A stretch of 64,000 nt of DNA from Otatea glauca (taxonomy: Eukaryota > Streptophyta > Magnoliopsida > Poales > Poaceae), in assembly GCA_036346275.1 (NCBI GenBank), contig CM070719.1, positions 32,444,093-32,508,092 on the forward strand, in the 5' to 3' direction. The notes beneath the pieces were generated by a model. It saw only the letters and a list, made by a program, of their open reading frames with translations. It made no database searches and had not been told where the DNA came from. Every line of letters begins with the position of its first letter. Within the stretch, counting starts at the first letter, position 1. A program made the translations under genes and the position numbers. Below are positions 10,420 to 23,220 of this stretch, piece by piece.

Positions 10420-13320
10420 TGTAACATCCCAAAATTTGAGCTTTGGAATGTTTGAATTCAAAAATGAACCATTTGCAATTCTTTGAATTAATTCCAGTTT
10501 AATTTGAATTTTCCATAAATGAAAGGATTTAATTTGGCTAAACCATTCATCAAACTAAATAATTTCAGTTTTAGTTGGGTTCCTTGTGCTCCAAGGAATT
10601 TTTCTGTATTTTTGGGATTTTTTTGAATTTATTTGACATTTATTTGAATTTATTTGGTTTTATTCGGATTTTTGGAATTATTTAAAATCGGAAAATGTTT
10701 TTAATTTCCAAAACGCGCTCGGGCCATTTTCTTTTTCCTGCGCGGCCCAACCCGCCTTCCCCCGCTCGCTCGCTTGCGCCGCTTCTGCGTCGCCTCGGCC
10801 CCGCCCACCGGCTCCGCTCGGCCACCCTCGCGCCTTGTCACCCTTGACCCACTCGGCGTTGGCGCTCGATGCGTGACACGTGTGCGACCGAGATTGCACC
10901 ACGCCGTCGCCGCCCGCGAAACTCCTAACCCTAGCGCCGCCGAGTCCGGCCGCCGACGACGCCGATCTCGGATTCCGCGCTCTATGCGCCCCGAGGGCTA
11001 TAAAGCCCACCGCACTTCTTCCGAGGATCCTCGTCGCCGCTTCTTTTGCCTTCTCTTTGTCGCCCGATTGCCGCTTGTCGAGTTCTCGCTCGTCGGAGTC
11101 CGCCGCCTTACCGACGCCTTCCGCCGCTTTTTCTTCGCCGCGGTGCCTCTCCGCCGTCGCCGTTGGTCTCCCGAGTTCATCGACGCCCTCTCCCGGTTCG
11201 CCTTGTCCGGTCCGATCCGCCAGCGTCTTCGCCGTTGGCCTCGTCTTCTTCCGCCCCGGTAAGCCTCGCGCCGCCGCTCGCTCGTCTGCCGCTTGATCTC
11301 GCCGCCGGATTCCGCTGGAGCTCGATTGCGCGTCACCTCCGGCCATGCGTCGCTCCTCGGCCGTCCGTCGGGTCGAGTGGTCGGATCTTCGGACGCATGG
11401 CCCGTCCACGTCAGCGCCCACATCAGCTCCATGTCATCCGCCGCGTCAGCCGAATCGCTCGCGTCAGCGATGACGTCAGCCGTGCGCTGGGTGCACGGTG
11501 AAGCAAGATGATTTCGTGGACCCGATCCACCGTGAACCCGGACGTCGCGTTGCGCAATAAATCGCTTTTCGGTAGAAAAATAAATCCGAAATTCGATTTT
11601 ACGATTTTCTGTATTTTCTCTGAATTTAATCTTTCGAGGCCCGCTCTCGCTCATACGAACTCCGATTGAGGCGATTCAAGTTTCTAAATTTTTCTAAAAT
11701 CAAGATCTATCTTCCAGAGCCATTTATTTTCAGTTTTGAGCTGGTTTGAGTCTCTGTTTTGTATTTATTTGGTTTCGTTGCTTCTTTTAGGTGAGACGCT
11801 AATTCCGAGGGAGCGAACGAAGACTTCGAAGACCAAGATTCAGCACTAGATCAGGAAGGCAAGTCGTAACCTTTGATCATATTGATCCTATGTTTTCAAA
11901 GTAATTTATTTTATACACTTGCATGCTATTTACGTATCAATGTTTATTTAATGGGAGTAGATGTATGCCTAGTTGACATTATGCCACCTTGATTCGTTGT
12001 ATGCCATGTATCCATTGTTAAACCTAGGTTGGGACATTACTAGTTGGACATAATCATTATACCAACATTGGGTTATCGTAGCTATACTTAGACATGCTTA
12101 CATATACGTTGGGATTCATGTCACATGTTGAATAATGTTAATCTTGACTTAATGAGATATTGAATCGTGGCCGGTAGCCACTGTTGTAAAACTTGTGGTA
12201 CCATGGCGGGGTTTGCTATTGGTCTTGGTTGAACGAATTGTTTTCCCTCGGGCAAGTGATCGTGAAGTAAAGGGGGTGCTTTCTAGCACATTGGGATGTG
12301 GATGTCTTGCCTGAGACAGTTTAAGGACTTAATCTTGTGCGCCATTGAACTGGGCCTAACCGTACTACCACATGTCTGGAATGGGACAGACCTAGCTAAT
12401 TAATTTGCCATGTCTAGTCTTGAGTACTGCCAGTTGGTGGTGTGGGTTCCGGGATGGACGGGTAAATTTGCAAGGCGCAAGAGGGGGCCCTATGGGGCGA
12501 AACCTTAGCGGGCGATACCGAGTTTAGACAGTGCATTGTAAAGGCTCTGTCATGATATCTCTGCGACACACCAAAGGAAGTGTGTTAGTATCGTTTGCAC
12601 AAAGAGATGTTCATGTCTTGTGGGTAAAGTTGTACAACCTCTGCAGAGTGTAAAACTATTCGAATAGCCGCGTCCGCGGTCATGGACAAAGCCCGGGAAT
12701 TTTACACGGGGTATAGAGTGTTTCATAAAAAGTGGAATGTGGATTTGTTGGGATGTGAACGGGGAGTTCACTGTCGTTTTGTTGTCTGTCATTGATCTAC
12801 CAGTTATTTATTTATCTTTTCATAAATATGCTTTCAATCTATTTATTGTATTTTCAATTCAAGTTATTGCTTTCTGCAAATGAACCATATAGCCATCCTT
12901 GTCAAGCCGTGCATGAATATATTGCATCAATTCCCTATGGCTTGCTGAGTACCTTTGTACTCACGGCTTTATGCCCTTGTTGATCAGTTGCTGAAGGAGA
13001 TAATGAATATCATGAGGAGGAATTCTATGAAGACTACGTGGATTAAGAAGGCGTTCCCCAGACGATTGCCTGTGGCATGTCGAATGGTTCAAGTTATCTT
13101 TTTCGCTGCAATAGTATTTGTTTCTTAAGCACTTAAGGCATAATGGTGTAAACCTTGACCATAAGGTCGTTTGCTTTATTTAATAATAATTTGCTTCTTC
13201 TTAGTTAATTCGTTGTATGGAATGGTATTTCATCTATGTTTCCACTGTGTGCACTAGCGTGATCCTGGACTAGTGCAGTATACACAGAGGGTTTTGGATT
13301 TGCAAATCCGAGTCCCGACA
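10420..13320 (+). mobile_element. Solo LTR of a gypsy element (TGTAACATCCC...GTCCCGACA)
   Basis: A single 2901-bp LTR begins TGTAACATCCC and ends CCCGACA, with exact target duplication aatac (10415-10419 and 13321-13325). There is no internal region, so it arose by LTR-LTR recombination. The first 300 bp are AT-rich and 10700-11500 is very GC-rich. The 3' third carries the block shared with the other LTRs (12610-12672), a gagtac/gtactc hairpin (12947-12962) and a terminal stem-loop (13250-13277). The GC-rich part gives several chance open frames on both strands that I do not annotate. Confidence 0.9.
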
Positions 13321-13500
13321 AATACCTATCATATTGTTTGAACCACATGGAAACTACAAGCAGGAAGATGGGTATAAAATAGGTTCAATGTGCATACTAC
13401 ATAATGGTTCAATCATAATGCATGAACAAAACAAGCATAGTACGTGCATACAAACTAGTTACATAGCACAATGTACATAATGGCTCACACACAAATCATA

Positions 13501-16140
13501 CTAACATGATGCATACAACTTCAAAAAATGCACGGCGCCAAACTCTGCATCATATGGCCTCAAGCCTAATCTGTCCATCACTTCTTTGCATGGCGAAGGT
13601 GGTCCTCTGAGAATGTGCACCTGTCAGACGAGTGTCTAGTGTTGCATAAATCATACTGGCTGGTATCCGTAACTATTGGGGCATCATCAAGTTAATTTGG
13701 TCACAAATCTCGTGCACACCAAACATCTCATCGACCCATTCATTCTTCTAATAATGTAAGGTTAGTCCACTAGAATTTGAAATTACAAAGAGAACTCCAT
13801 TTTATTGCAATACATATTGTTTTGTCTAGGGATTGCTGGCTTCCCAACTGCATGGTCAGAACTCCTTCCTTGAAACCTACAAACACACAGTGTTAGGTTA
13901 CTTCGATAATAGGTTTAACTAAAATTCCTCAAGCAATTTTTTTAGTTAGGCATAACTATCCTATTTGTTGGTCGGATGATTAGCCTTCACCGTAATCTGT
14001 GCCATAGGGATACACAGTGGCTGAATGGTAGGTGAAAATCTGCCCCAAGCAGTGGTTAGCAAGGGTAAGTCCTCATCAGGTGTGTCGGTGTCGTAGTCTC
14101 TGATGCCCCACGAGCTATACATGATAGTGATAGAGCATGTGCCTCTACTTGAAGGCTAGATGAAGATGGAAGTAGATCTCGATCACCGCGTATGGCCTAC
14201 AAAAGGACAAGACATTTCAATATGGTAGGAATTGTTGTAATTCACAAAGTTTGGTAAATTTATGTAGGTGGCACACCCAAAGGGGCTGCTGTGTGGATGA
14301 CAAATGATACGTTACGACCTAGTTGGAGAAGGAGGATGGTGTGCTCAGTCACCTCCTTGAACGACCATGTCGCTAGGCCAACCAAAACTAATGCTCTTGA
14401 GAATGCCCTTCACATCATCATACATGGCACGGATAACCCCCAGAAGGTCAGCCGTGGTATTATGCTTGCCATGTCGAAGTACAGTGGAAGCCTCGGTGGC
14501 GATGCAGTGAGCCTACTTGAACTACAACCAAATGAGGAAATATTGGTTAGTCACGAAAACATTGCTTCGTAACTAACTGTAAACTTGTATTGTGTCATCT
14601 TACCGGGTTGGCCGATGTCGATCATGGCCAAGGCCGTCTCTCTAAGTGTGCAACCTCCACCAGCCACGTGGGAGGGGTCCTGCTAGTCTACTACGCGTGC
14701 TAGGCATGTACCATTTCAAGTACATAATGTAAGTGTCTAGATTGTAGAGTTAATGCTCCAGCAGAACATGTGTCATTGCACTCTACTTCCACGTCGTCAT
14801 CCACTATAGCTGTGTCTCCCACCAATCGTCGCTCTTTCGACCGTTCCTTGCCTACCAGTGGTTAAAATGTGATGCAAGAAATGAAATCCGTCACTCTTAA
14901 ATGGTACGAACAAAATTAAAAAATTAGTTCATATACTTACAAGTGAACTTGTCGTGGTAGAGGTCAACCAACTGGTGGTGGTGGAGTCTCATCACACGCC
15001 CTAGGGAGTACGACTCCACCATATGTGAGAAGATGAGATGAAAAGTGGTGAGCAAGTAGTCCTCATCCTGCCCACGCTGCTTGGACAATCTGAGCGGTGT
15101 TGTATCAGCCACAACTGTGCAGTCCACACTATCCAAATAATGTCATCCTCATGCAAGATCATAAAGTTGTTATGAAACTTGGGATACACTAGTCACAATC
15201 TCTCCCTAGCCCATCCCAACTGGCTAACTGTCCAATGAGTATCCATGGTGGGGCCATCGATGGGGTCATCCCTATCACTATAGAATTATGCCTCAAACGG
15301 GTAGGGGATCACAGGCACTCGAAAGTACAACCTCCCACTGAGGAAGTGCTCCTAGGACCATGACTACAGCAAGGTGTACCACACTACAAGGTTAGGCTCT
15401 TTGCCCGTATTCCTTTGTGAAGCATCACACAAACCCCTGGTAAGTGGTGCAAAGTACTGCTGAACCCAAACTGGCCTGTGTCACCTCTCCAGACTGTATG
15501 TCAGTTAATGACATAGCAAGGTGGATATAGCTAGGGTACACCCAATCTCCCTACATCATTGAAACAAGAGTCACATGAACACGAACAACAAGCAAGCTAC
15601 CAGGTGGGTGGTCCTGACAACGTGCATTGTTGCATTAACTAGGTAGTGCATGTACCGTCGTAGCCATGAATGTAGCACACCTATAATGCTGTCTAGAATG
15701 GCATGCCCAAATCTGTGCTGCAAACAGACCTTCTAGTCATGGGATCTCAATGGCAAAACCACTGCATGACCCCTGATATGTGGACCAGTAAGCATGACAA
15801 CATTATGTAGAGTGATAGTCATCTCTCCCCATCAGAAGTGTAACATGTGGGTCTCTGACCTCCATCGATCGACAAGTGCTGACAACAGTGGCATGTCTAA
15901 GACAAAGGATTGCCCTATGTGAGTCATCCTCGCCATGGGTAGCAACCCATAATCTTGCAAAACTAGGACATACCACTTGTCGAGAAGCCAATGCTCTCTA
16001 GGGACCCCAAGAACAAAAGGTCTTAACCCAACACCATGGAACCAAGCACGACTATGATGTTACCCATCATAAGGTGAGTCCAGCAATGTAGGCTCCTTTC
16101 CACCCACACCACTGCCATTTTTCCGTAAGAGATAATGAAA
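13501..16140 (-). pseudogene. Plant mobile domain (PMD) gene relic of the base-layer MULE
   Basis: Reading the minus strand from about 16140: a segment like LLDSPYDG followed by HHSRAW, then REHWLLDKWY, then SALVDRWRSETHMLHF, a stop, and GEMTITLHNVVMLTG (about 15800-15890), then HIRGHAV. This is the conserved core of the plant mobile domain (ALVDRWRPETH..F..GEMT-type). Farther on, the LIFSHMVESYSLGRVMR segment (about 14985-15045) matches the domain's later helix. A last open piece ends EFGAVHFLKLYASC with its stop at 13501. Stops, frameshifts and likely introns interrupt it. PMD proteins occur in MULEs and as host genes; here the same-strand transposase supports MULE origin. Confidence 0.65.
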
Positions 16141-17165
16141 TGTGTCATTCTGGCAAAAGTAAATACAAATGAAATGTGAGAAAAGCATAATTAAATCATG
16201 AATAATTGGTGCAACAACAAGTGACAATAATATTAACTAGACTTCAATCACATGAATATGAACAAGTTACAACCGCAAGTGTCAAACAATTACTTATAAT
16301 TGGTCCAGAAACAAATAACATGAATGTGAGGAACACTAAAATTACATGAAACCACGACACCAATAGGTATAACACAAAAATACTACGAGTCACATCCCAC
16401 ACATCACACTTAAATATGTACTTGACATCAAAATTAGACATCATAGTTGTTAGAGCCAGGATTTCCAAATCTGAAATCCTCTTTATATTGCACTGGTTTA
16501 GGATAAGCTAGTTCACAAAATGGCAATATTAATAAAATATCATTCCATTTACACGATTAACTAAGAAAATAGTAATTAACATTAATAAGTCTTAGTAGCG
16601 ACCTTATGGCTAAATCTTACACTTAATAGCCTCAGAGGCTAAACACCTCAAATAAATTATAGCTAATGAAATCAAGATAACATCAGTTGTAGCCCATCCA
16701 TATGCTGCATGCAATCGACTAGGCACTTCCTAGTCTCCACGATCCTGTAAGAAATAGTTCTCATTAACCATCTCTTAGGGTGGTGATCTTCTTCAGTAGC
16801 TAAACAATGATGTGTATAGCCGTGAGTACATAGAGTACTTAACAAGTCATAGGGAGCAGTGGTGCAAATATATTCATGCAAGGCTTGACAAAGGAATAGC
16901 CCTATTGTTCTTTTACAAAAATCAATAACTTGAATTTAAATACAATAAATAGATTCAGAGAATATTTGAGAAAAGATAATAAATAATCGTTAAACCACTG
17001 ATAGACAAAATAAATAGATTAGGGAGGCTTCACCCTTCACCATCTACAACTTCATCAAACCACTGTACTCAACAGTTCTAGCTTCAGATAACAAAATCAC
17101 CAGTGAACTCGCCATTCACTTTCTATCCATTATACCATCCAACATTTTTGTAAAAACTCAATATC

Positions 17166-18159
17166 TGTAACACCCTAAAATTTGCTATATTTTAAATTTT
17201 TGGAGTTATTTTGTTTTTTTGAGAATTTATGGAAATTTATTGGAATTTATTTTGATTTATTCAAATATGAGCCTTCTTGAGGTCAATTAAAATAAAGTAA
17301 AAGTATATGCCAAGTTTTATTGGAAATGTTGTATTTGAGTTCAGAATGTCTCAAAATATTTTCTAGCATTTCTCTGGAATTTTTCCGAGTATTTTGCTAT
17401 TTATTATGTCTTTGTTTATTTATCTGCTTTATTTTAACTCGAAAATGTCTTTAAAAAAACATGATGAATAGTACTGGGCCACGCCAGCACTGTGCTTAGC
17501 ACGGCTCAATTCGTCGAAACCCTATAATCGCGTCGTTCGATCTTGATCGAACGGTTGCCGTTGCGCATCATCGCCCGCGCGCGTGCGCCATCCGATCGAG
17601 TCCACGCGGACGCCCGTGATGGAGCCACGTCCCTTCGCCCGCGTAATCGCCGGAGTTAACGTCGCCCAGCGTTTTCACTTGTTCCGCCGCCTGTAGCGCG
17701 CACGTCGATGCTACTTAAAGTGCCTCGGTTAGCGCAGTCAGTTCTTCACACCGGAGGACCACCGTAGCACCGCCGATGACCTCGTCTCCTTCAACTCCAG
17801 TAACCTGCTTCCACATCGCCGCCGTCAACCTCACGAACTCTTGCCGACCGTTCGATCTTCATCGCGCCACGTCGGTAAGTCCACATCGCCCCTTCTCTGT
17901 TTACGCTTAGAGTAGTTTGTGACCATTGGATCTAGGATGGACGGCGTGGATTAGATTTGGATGTTAAGTCTTTGGTAGATCTTAGCCGTTAGATCTGCAG
18001 TGGATGCTTGGGATAGTGCCACATTGCTTCGTGCACAGTGAACCGCTCCGGTAACCTGCGCCGTTGGATTGGATCTGAACGGTGGAGGTTAGATCAGGTT
18101 GCCCTAAGGATCCGCGCCGTTCAGATTTGAACATGCGCCGATGAATGCGTCGCGCCCAC
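17166..18159 (+). repeat. B 5' LTR fragment, truncated by insertion of C
   Basis: This is colinear with 36383-37566 of the 3' LTR. It lacks about 188 bp present in the 3' LTR between gcgcagtc and cagttcttcac (break near 17738), where short cagt repeats flank the missing segment. It stops where C's LTR begins. Confidence 0.85.
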
Positions 18160-21112
18160 TGTAACATCCCAGATTTTCTGTTGTTCCAAAAATTATTTTA
18201 AAATTAATTAAATTCAAAATTTGGATTTTCCTTGGTGTTCTAATTAACCTGGCATCCATACCCTTCCGAAATTGGAGTTCAATTCTTTATCGTCCGCAAA
18301 GTTAAAATTTCATATTCCGGTCCTTATTCGAAATCCCACCCGAGTTCCAAAATGCTTTAAAAATATCAAAATCCATTTAATTAGGTTCCAAATATTTTAT
18401 AATGATTTTGGGAATTTTTCCAAGATTTATAGAATCCGTTTGCTATTTTATCTCTCGCGCTTTCGCCAAATCCATTTTATTCGTCCCGAAATTATCTAAA
18501 TTTCAACATTCATCCAAAATAAGTGAAACCAATTTTATTGGGTTCCATTTTACTCATTAGGATTTTTAGTACAGCACCTGTTCAAGTCTCAACTTTATGT
18601 CTAGCTCCAACTTCAAACCTCTATATCTCTCAATATACTGCATCAAATCAAGTGGGAGCTGAAGCATCGTGACGGCGTCGTACTGGAGATCAAATACCCT
18701 GCCGTTACCCATCCTTAATCCGAGTGAAACGGCCGCAATTAAGCGTTAATGACAATTTATTGCTCGGTCATTATCTCGGGCGTTTCTTCACCTCACCGGG
18801 AATGCGGGTACTTAAAAGTTTTGTCTTGCTGTCTTCTACCCCGTGCTCACCTTGCCCCTTTGATTTAGTGCCATTTTCCTTCCAAAACTCGCGAAATCCG
18901 CAGCCCATCGTCGACCAAAGACACCGGCGAGCCAACTTTTGATCCGGTGAGCCAAATCAAATTCCGTCCGCGTCATTTTGTGCATCTTTTCGCAAAGATC
19001 AAAAGCCCTAAAGAAAATTTGGGTTTTATTGCAGGACGGCGACGAATTTGACGTTTGAACACCGTCAGCCTAACCATCTTTGCGGCGTCGATTTGTAGTC
19101 TCCGGTAATCCTCTTCGAAATCCGATTTCACTTTTGGATTCGCGGCGTCGAGCTCTTCATGATGCTCACCTTATCTTCCATTTCGCTGGCCGCCCGCCCC
19201 TGGCCCTATCTCCCCATGCGCCATGAATGTCGCTCTGTTATTCGCGAGTGAACAGTACTGCTACAGTGTTTTCCCTTTTTTTTATATTTCCTTCTAATCC
19301 AACTTCAAATGACCCATTCTCTTCCGTCGTAACTCCGAATCGAGTGATTCAAGTTGTTAAATTTATCTAAATTCATCCTCTATCTGCCAGCGTTTTTATT
19401 ATAATTTTTACTTTCTATTTATTTTATTTTATTCATTTCGTGCACCGTTTTGCGCGCAGTCGAAGAAGCGGTCGACGTTGCCGACGAAGGAGAAGACCTC
19501 CAGAACAGCGCAGCGCACTTCGTCAACGAAGGCAAGTCTCCTTGACGCACGTTGATCCCATTGTTTATAACTGTTTTATAAAATGTTTACAACTTTCATG
19601 GCTATTTACATAAACCGATGATGTTAAAATATAGAATGTTAGTTATGCCCATTTCGAAATAACATCCTTGCTGTTTGATTACCATGTCTTTGTAGCCTTA
19701 AGATTTAATCATGAAATCATGTATTATGTGATTAACCTTGTTTCGTACGATAGACTATGCTTAGGATTGACGTTGATCAAAATGCCTATGGTGGGATAAA
19801 TTCTAAAATGTTGTCGAAATGTGTTTTATCGAAGCAGTAGCAAGGTGATTGCTGCTGTGTTTGTAAAATAAAAATGAAATAAAATGGTTTAGATTGGGGC
19901 GGAATGGTTTGTCGGTAGTGCGGATGGAGCACCGGTTCAGTTTGTGAAAGCCGCCCTAATCAATTTAAGGACCGATGCTTATGACTGTCCATTCTAAGCA
20001 TTACCGTGCAACCACAAGTCTATAATGGGTACGACCTGGCTGAATAATTTGTAGAAACCTAACTTAGACTCACCAGTTGGTGGAATGTGAGTGCCGGATG
20101 GAGGCATGTCGTATTTCTCACACGGCGCAAGAGGGGGCTTCCGTACTTGGTGGATGGAACCCTAACAGCGATGTAACCTCAGCGGGTGGGTCGGGTTAGG
20201 CGTATACATTGTAAAGGCCTTGTCATGATCTCTCTGCCGGCACACCAATGGAAGTGTGTTCGCAGCGCTTGGCTTTCAAGAGATGGTCATGTCTTGTGGG
20301 TAAAGCTGTACACCTCTGCAGAGTAAATCTATTCGAATAGCCGTGCCTACAGTCAAAGGCAAAGCGAAGAATGCTTTCATACTGGTAGACTTTGTTTTGG
20401 TTTTCAAAATAACTGATGCTTTGGGATTCGGGAGTGGTTAGAACTCTCGAATGTTTATTTGGCGGATTGAGCCAATCAGGTAGATGGAACATGTTTTGAA
20501 TCATGACTGATGGAGTCATGTGATGGTTTAACAAGATCTTTCAAAATAGGCGGTTAGAGCACGTATACTAGTGTTGGTAGTTGGAACCTTCACTAGAGTT
20601 AGAAATAATTTTAATTGTACAAATAATTGTTAAAACTGCTTTGTGAAAATTATTATCAATAATGTTAAATCCGGCTTTGTGCAAAAGAACCCTATTAAGC
20701 CTTCCTTGGAAAGCCCTTCATGATGCATTTTCCCAGACTTGCGAAGTACGTTTGTACTCACATGCTACACAAAATTTTGTCATCAGAGAATTATCAAGAT
20801 GCAGTCGAAGACAATGAATTCTATGGCGAGGAGTTCGTTGGAGATCGCCAAGATAACTAAGCACGCGCTCCTAGTAAATCACTTTGTGGTGTCTTTTGGG
20901 TTTTATCTTGTTGTTTTTGTTTTTTCTTGAGAACTCGGTCATGTGACCGGAGATGTAATAAATAGCCATGTGGCTGGTAATTTATGCTTATGCTTTTTTC
21001 TCTTCGTTATGTTACGGTTATGATAATCATCGCTTCCTTTGTGTGTACTAGCAACCGATGCGGGACTAGTAGAAATACACAGGAGATTTCGGATGGTAAA
21101 CTGGGTCTCACA
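18160..21112 (+). repeat. C 5' LTR (2953 bp)
   Basis: It begins TGTAACATCCC and ends GTCTCACA, four bases before the primer-binding site. It is nearly identical to 26229-29265 but lacks an 82-bp segment that the second copy has after attaggattttta. The shared LTR block is at 20281-20345, the aagtac/gtactc hairpin at 20744-20759 (one pair lost) and the terminal stem-loop at 21046-21071. Confidence 0.9.
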
Positions 21113-21116
21113 GAGG

Positions 21117-21129
21117 TGGTATCGAGCAC
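21117..21129 (+). other. C primer-binding site (initiator Met-tRNA type)
   Basis: The sequence tggtatcgagcac lies four bases after the LTR end. It resembles the plant initiator-Met-tRNA complement TGGTATCAGAGC with one base missing, which is the usual site in chromoviruses. Confidence 0.75.
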
Positions 21130-21648
21130 AGACGATCAGAGGCATAACTTAGTTAGAATGGCAAAGCTTTAAGGATTAATATTTTTATAAAAATATACTT
21201 ATAAAATTTTTTTAGGTTCCTTTGCTTCTACCTTTTCTGTCTTAGCGTCTGGTCTTTACCTCATCCTTCATTTGAAATTTGTTTACTGACCTTGTCCCAT
21301 TTCAAAATTTATAGATGTCAGTTTACACCATCTTTGCTGCATCAGCTGGAGGATCCCTCCCCTCGTGTTTTTGTGGAGAGCAGGGGGAGTAGTTAATCTG
21401 GCTTAGCACCCTTCCTTTTGTTCACGTTTAGAACGATGAATAAGTTGTGTGATGGACTGTATCGTGCTTTTATGCATTTGTGATACAGCCATTTTCTCTT
21501 TAAAAGCTATTTTGGTTTAAATAAAGATTTTAGTTGGAGTTTCCTTTCTTTTGTTGTGTTTTTGTTTCGGTGGATGTTGTTTAGTCCCCTGTTTTCTTAT
21601 CTTTGCTTTTCCCTCTTTCCTCGTGCTTTTTCCTATCCTTGGTTTCAG
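21130..21648 (+). other. C untranslated leader
   Basis: There is no convincing ORF. The first about 100 bp (to aaaattttttt near 21210) reappear almost unchanged after C's second LTR at 29271-29366. The rest is pyrimidine-rich and leads to the gag ATG at 21649. Confidence 0.6.
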
Positions 21649-22731
21649 ATGGAGAACCCTGGCAGAGGTCGTGGCAGAGGAAGAAGAGGAGGCTGCGGTC
21701 GTGGTCGTGGAAGAGTGCAGATTCAAGAGGAAGTTCCTGTGGAGCAGCATTTACAGGAAGGTAACCAAGTACCGCCTCCTCCAACGCAGCAGAACCAAGT
21801 GCCACCCCTACCCCCGAACCAGCCGCCAAGCATGGAGCAGATGATGGCCATGCAAATGCAAATTCTGCAAGCTTTGGCGCAAAATGCGCTGAATCCGCCT
21901 CAAGCAGTCCCAGCTCAGGCCACAGCTCAGCCACCCCAGTCTAAGTTCGGGGAATTCATGAGGACCAGACCCCCAACTTTCATAGGATCAGTTGACCCTT
22001 TGGAGGCTGACGATTGGTTAAAAAATGTAGAAAAGAAGCTTTACTTAGCCCAGTGTGATGAATTTGAGAGTGTCTTATATGCCTCTCATCAGCTGAAAGG
22101 AACCGCTGCAAGTTGGTGGGAAAATTACCTCGCTGCCCACCAGGAATCCCAGAGCATCACTTGGAATGAATTTGTGGAAGCTTTTCGGGCTACCCATATT
22201 CCCAAGGGGATTATGGAAATGAAGAGGCGTGAGTTTCACAAGCTGCAACAAGGAAACCTTTCAATCTCAGAATATCTGAATCGGTTCACCCAGCTTTCTC
22301 GTTATGCTACCGAAGATATTGCCACGGATGAGGCTAAGATTTGGCGCTTCATGGAGGGTCTTGACCCCAATACCAAAGTACAGCTGGTATCAAACGACTT
22401 CCCTTCATTCCAGCACATGGTGAACTAGGCTTTGATCCAAGAGGATGCTCAGCGACAGCTGTTCGAATCAAGAAAGAGGAAGTTGATGTTTCAAACGCAG
22501 CGTGGTGCCAGTAGCTCCAAACCCCGTTTCTTCCAGCCTCAGTCCAGCAAGCCAGTAGACACCAATACTTCCAGGACCCCAATGTCCACTCCACGTCAGT
22601 TCACTCAAGCCCCTACCGACAATACAGGAAATCAAGTTCAGAAGAGCAACGCAGCAACTGCAGGAGTCCAATGCTTTAACTGCAGGGAGATGGGACATTA
22701 CGCTAATGCTTGCCCCGAAGCGTCAGTGTGA
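21649..22731 (+). pseudogene. C gag (capsid/nucleocapsid), one stop
   Basis: I take the ATG at 21649, which follows tttcag and aligns with the gag start of the sister copy at 31853. The product begins with a Gly/Arg-rich stretch (GRGRGRGRRGG), then a Pro/Gln-rich linker, then the capsid core (FMRTRPPTF, EADDWLK, LYASHQLKGTAASWWENY). A TAG at 22426-22428 interrupts the helix after HMVN; the frame continues at 22432 through a CCHC zinc knuckle (CFNCREMGHYANAC, about 22675-22716). Just after it a frameshift near 22725 moves the continuation to another frame. Gag packages the element's RNA into particles. It is only lightly damaged, so C is comparatively young. Confidence 0.85.
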
Positions 22732-23180
22732 CCCGATTCGGTTCAACACAGGATCTACTCGGCTCGTGCCCCAAAGACCACCGGGAAGAGGAACGCCGCA
22801 GACTCCGCGTACTTCTCGCACCATCGGAAGAGGACGTGTTAATCACGTCACTACGCTGAAGAAGTTCAGGACGCATCTGATGTGGTGTATGGTAAGTTCT
22901 TCGTCAATTCAGTTCTGCTTCAGGATTGTTTGATTCTGGTGCTTCGCATTCATTCATATCAGAGTATTTGGTTAGAAAGCATGGATGGGATACAGTTCAG
23001 CTTAGAAATCCCTTGCTAGTTCAATCCCCTGGTAAAGAACTAAGAACAACTGCTATTTGTCCAAAAATAGATATAATTATAAAAGGGGCAAAGTTCCTAG
23101 CGAACTTAATATTATTGGATACTAAGGGTATAGAAGTAATCCTTGGAATGGACTGGTTAACCAAGTACAAAGGTCGATAG
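22732..23180 (+). pseudogene. C protease region, frameshifted
   Basis: After the zinc knuckle the frame shifts (22706-22933 frame), shifts again near 22905-22925, and continues at 22926-23180 with the retropepsin catalytic DSGA (FDSGASHSFIS) and the downstream VILGMDWL. The frame is lost again near 23180, before the RT frame. The intact catalytic triplet contrasts with the D-F-G of the copy at 1381-2691. Confidence 0.8.
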
Positions 23181-23220
23181 ATGTGCTAGTAGAGCTATCT
23201 CTCTTACTAGTCTGAGGGAA

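Noticed and set aside
10678..11654. Overlapping 140-250 residue frames on both strands
   Set aside because: They lie in the GC-rich part of a solo LTR, are open in several frames at once and show no domain.
14291..14572. 93-residue plus-strand ORF
   Set aside because: It lies antisense within the minus-strand mobile-domain region and matches nothing I recognise; probably chance.
20223..20534. 103-residue minus-strand ORF, repeated identically at 28378-28689
   Set aside because: It is duplicated only because both copies lie in C's LTRs; antisense to the LTR transcript and without a domain.
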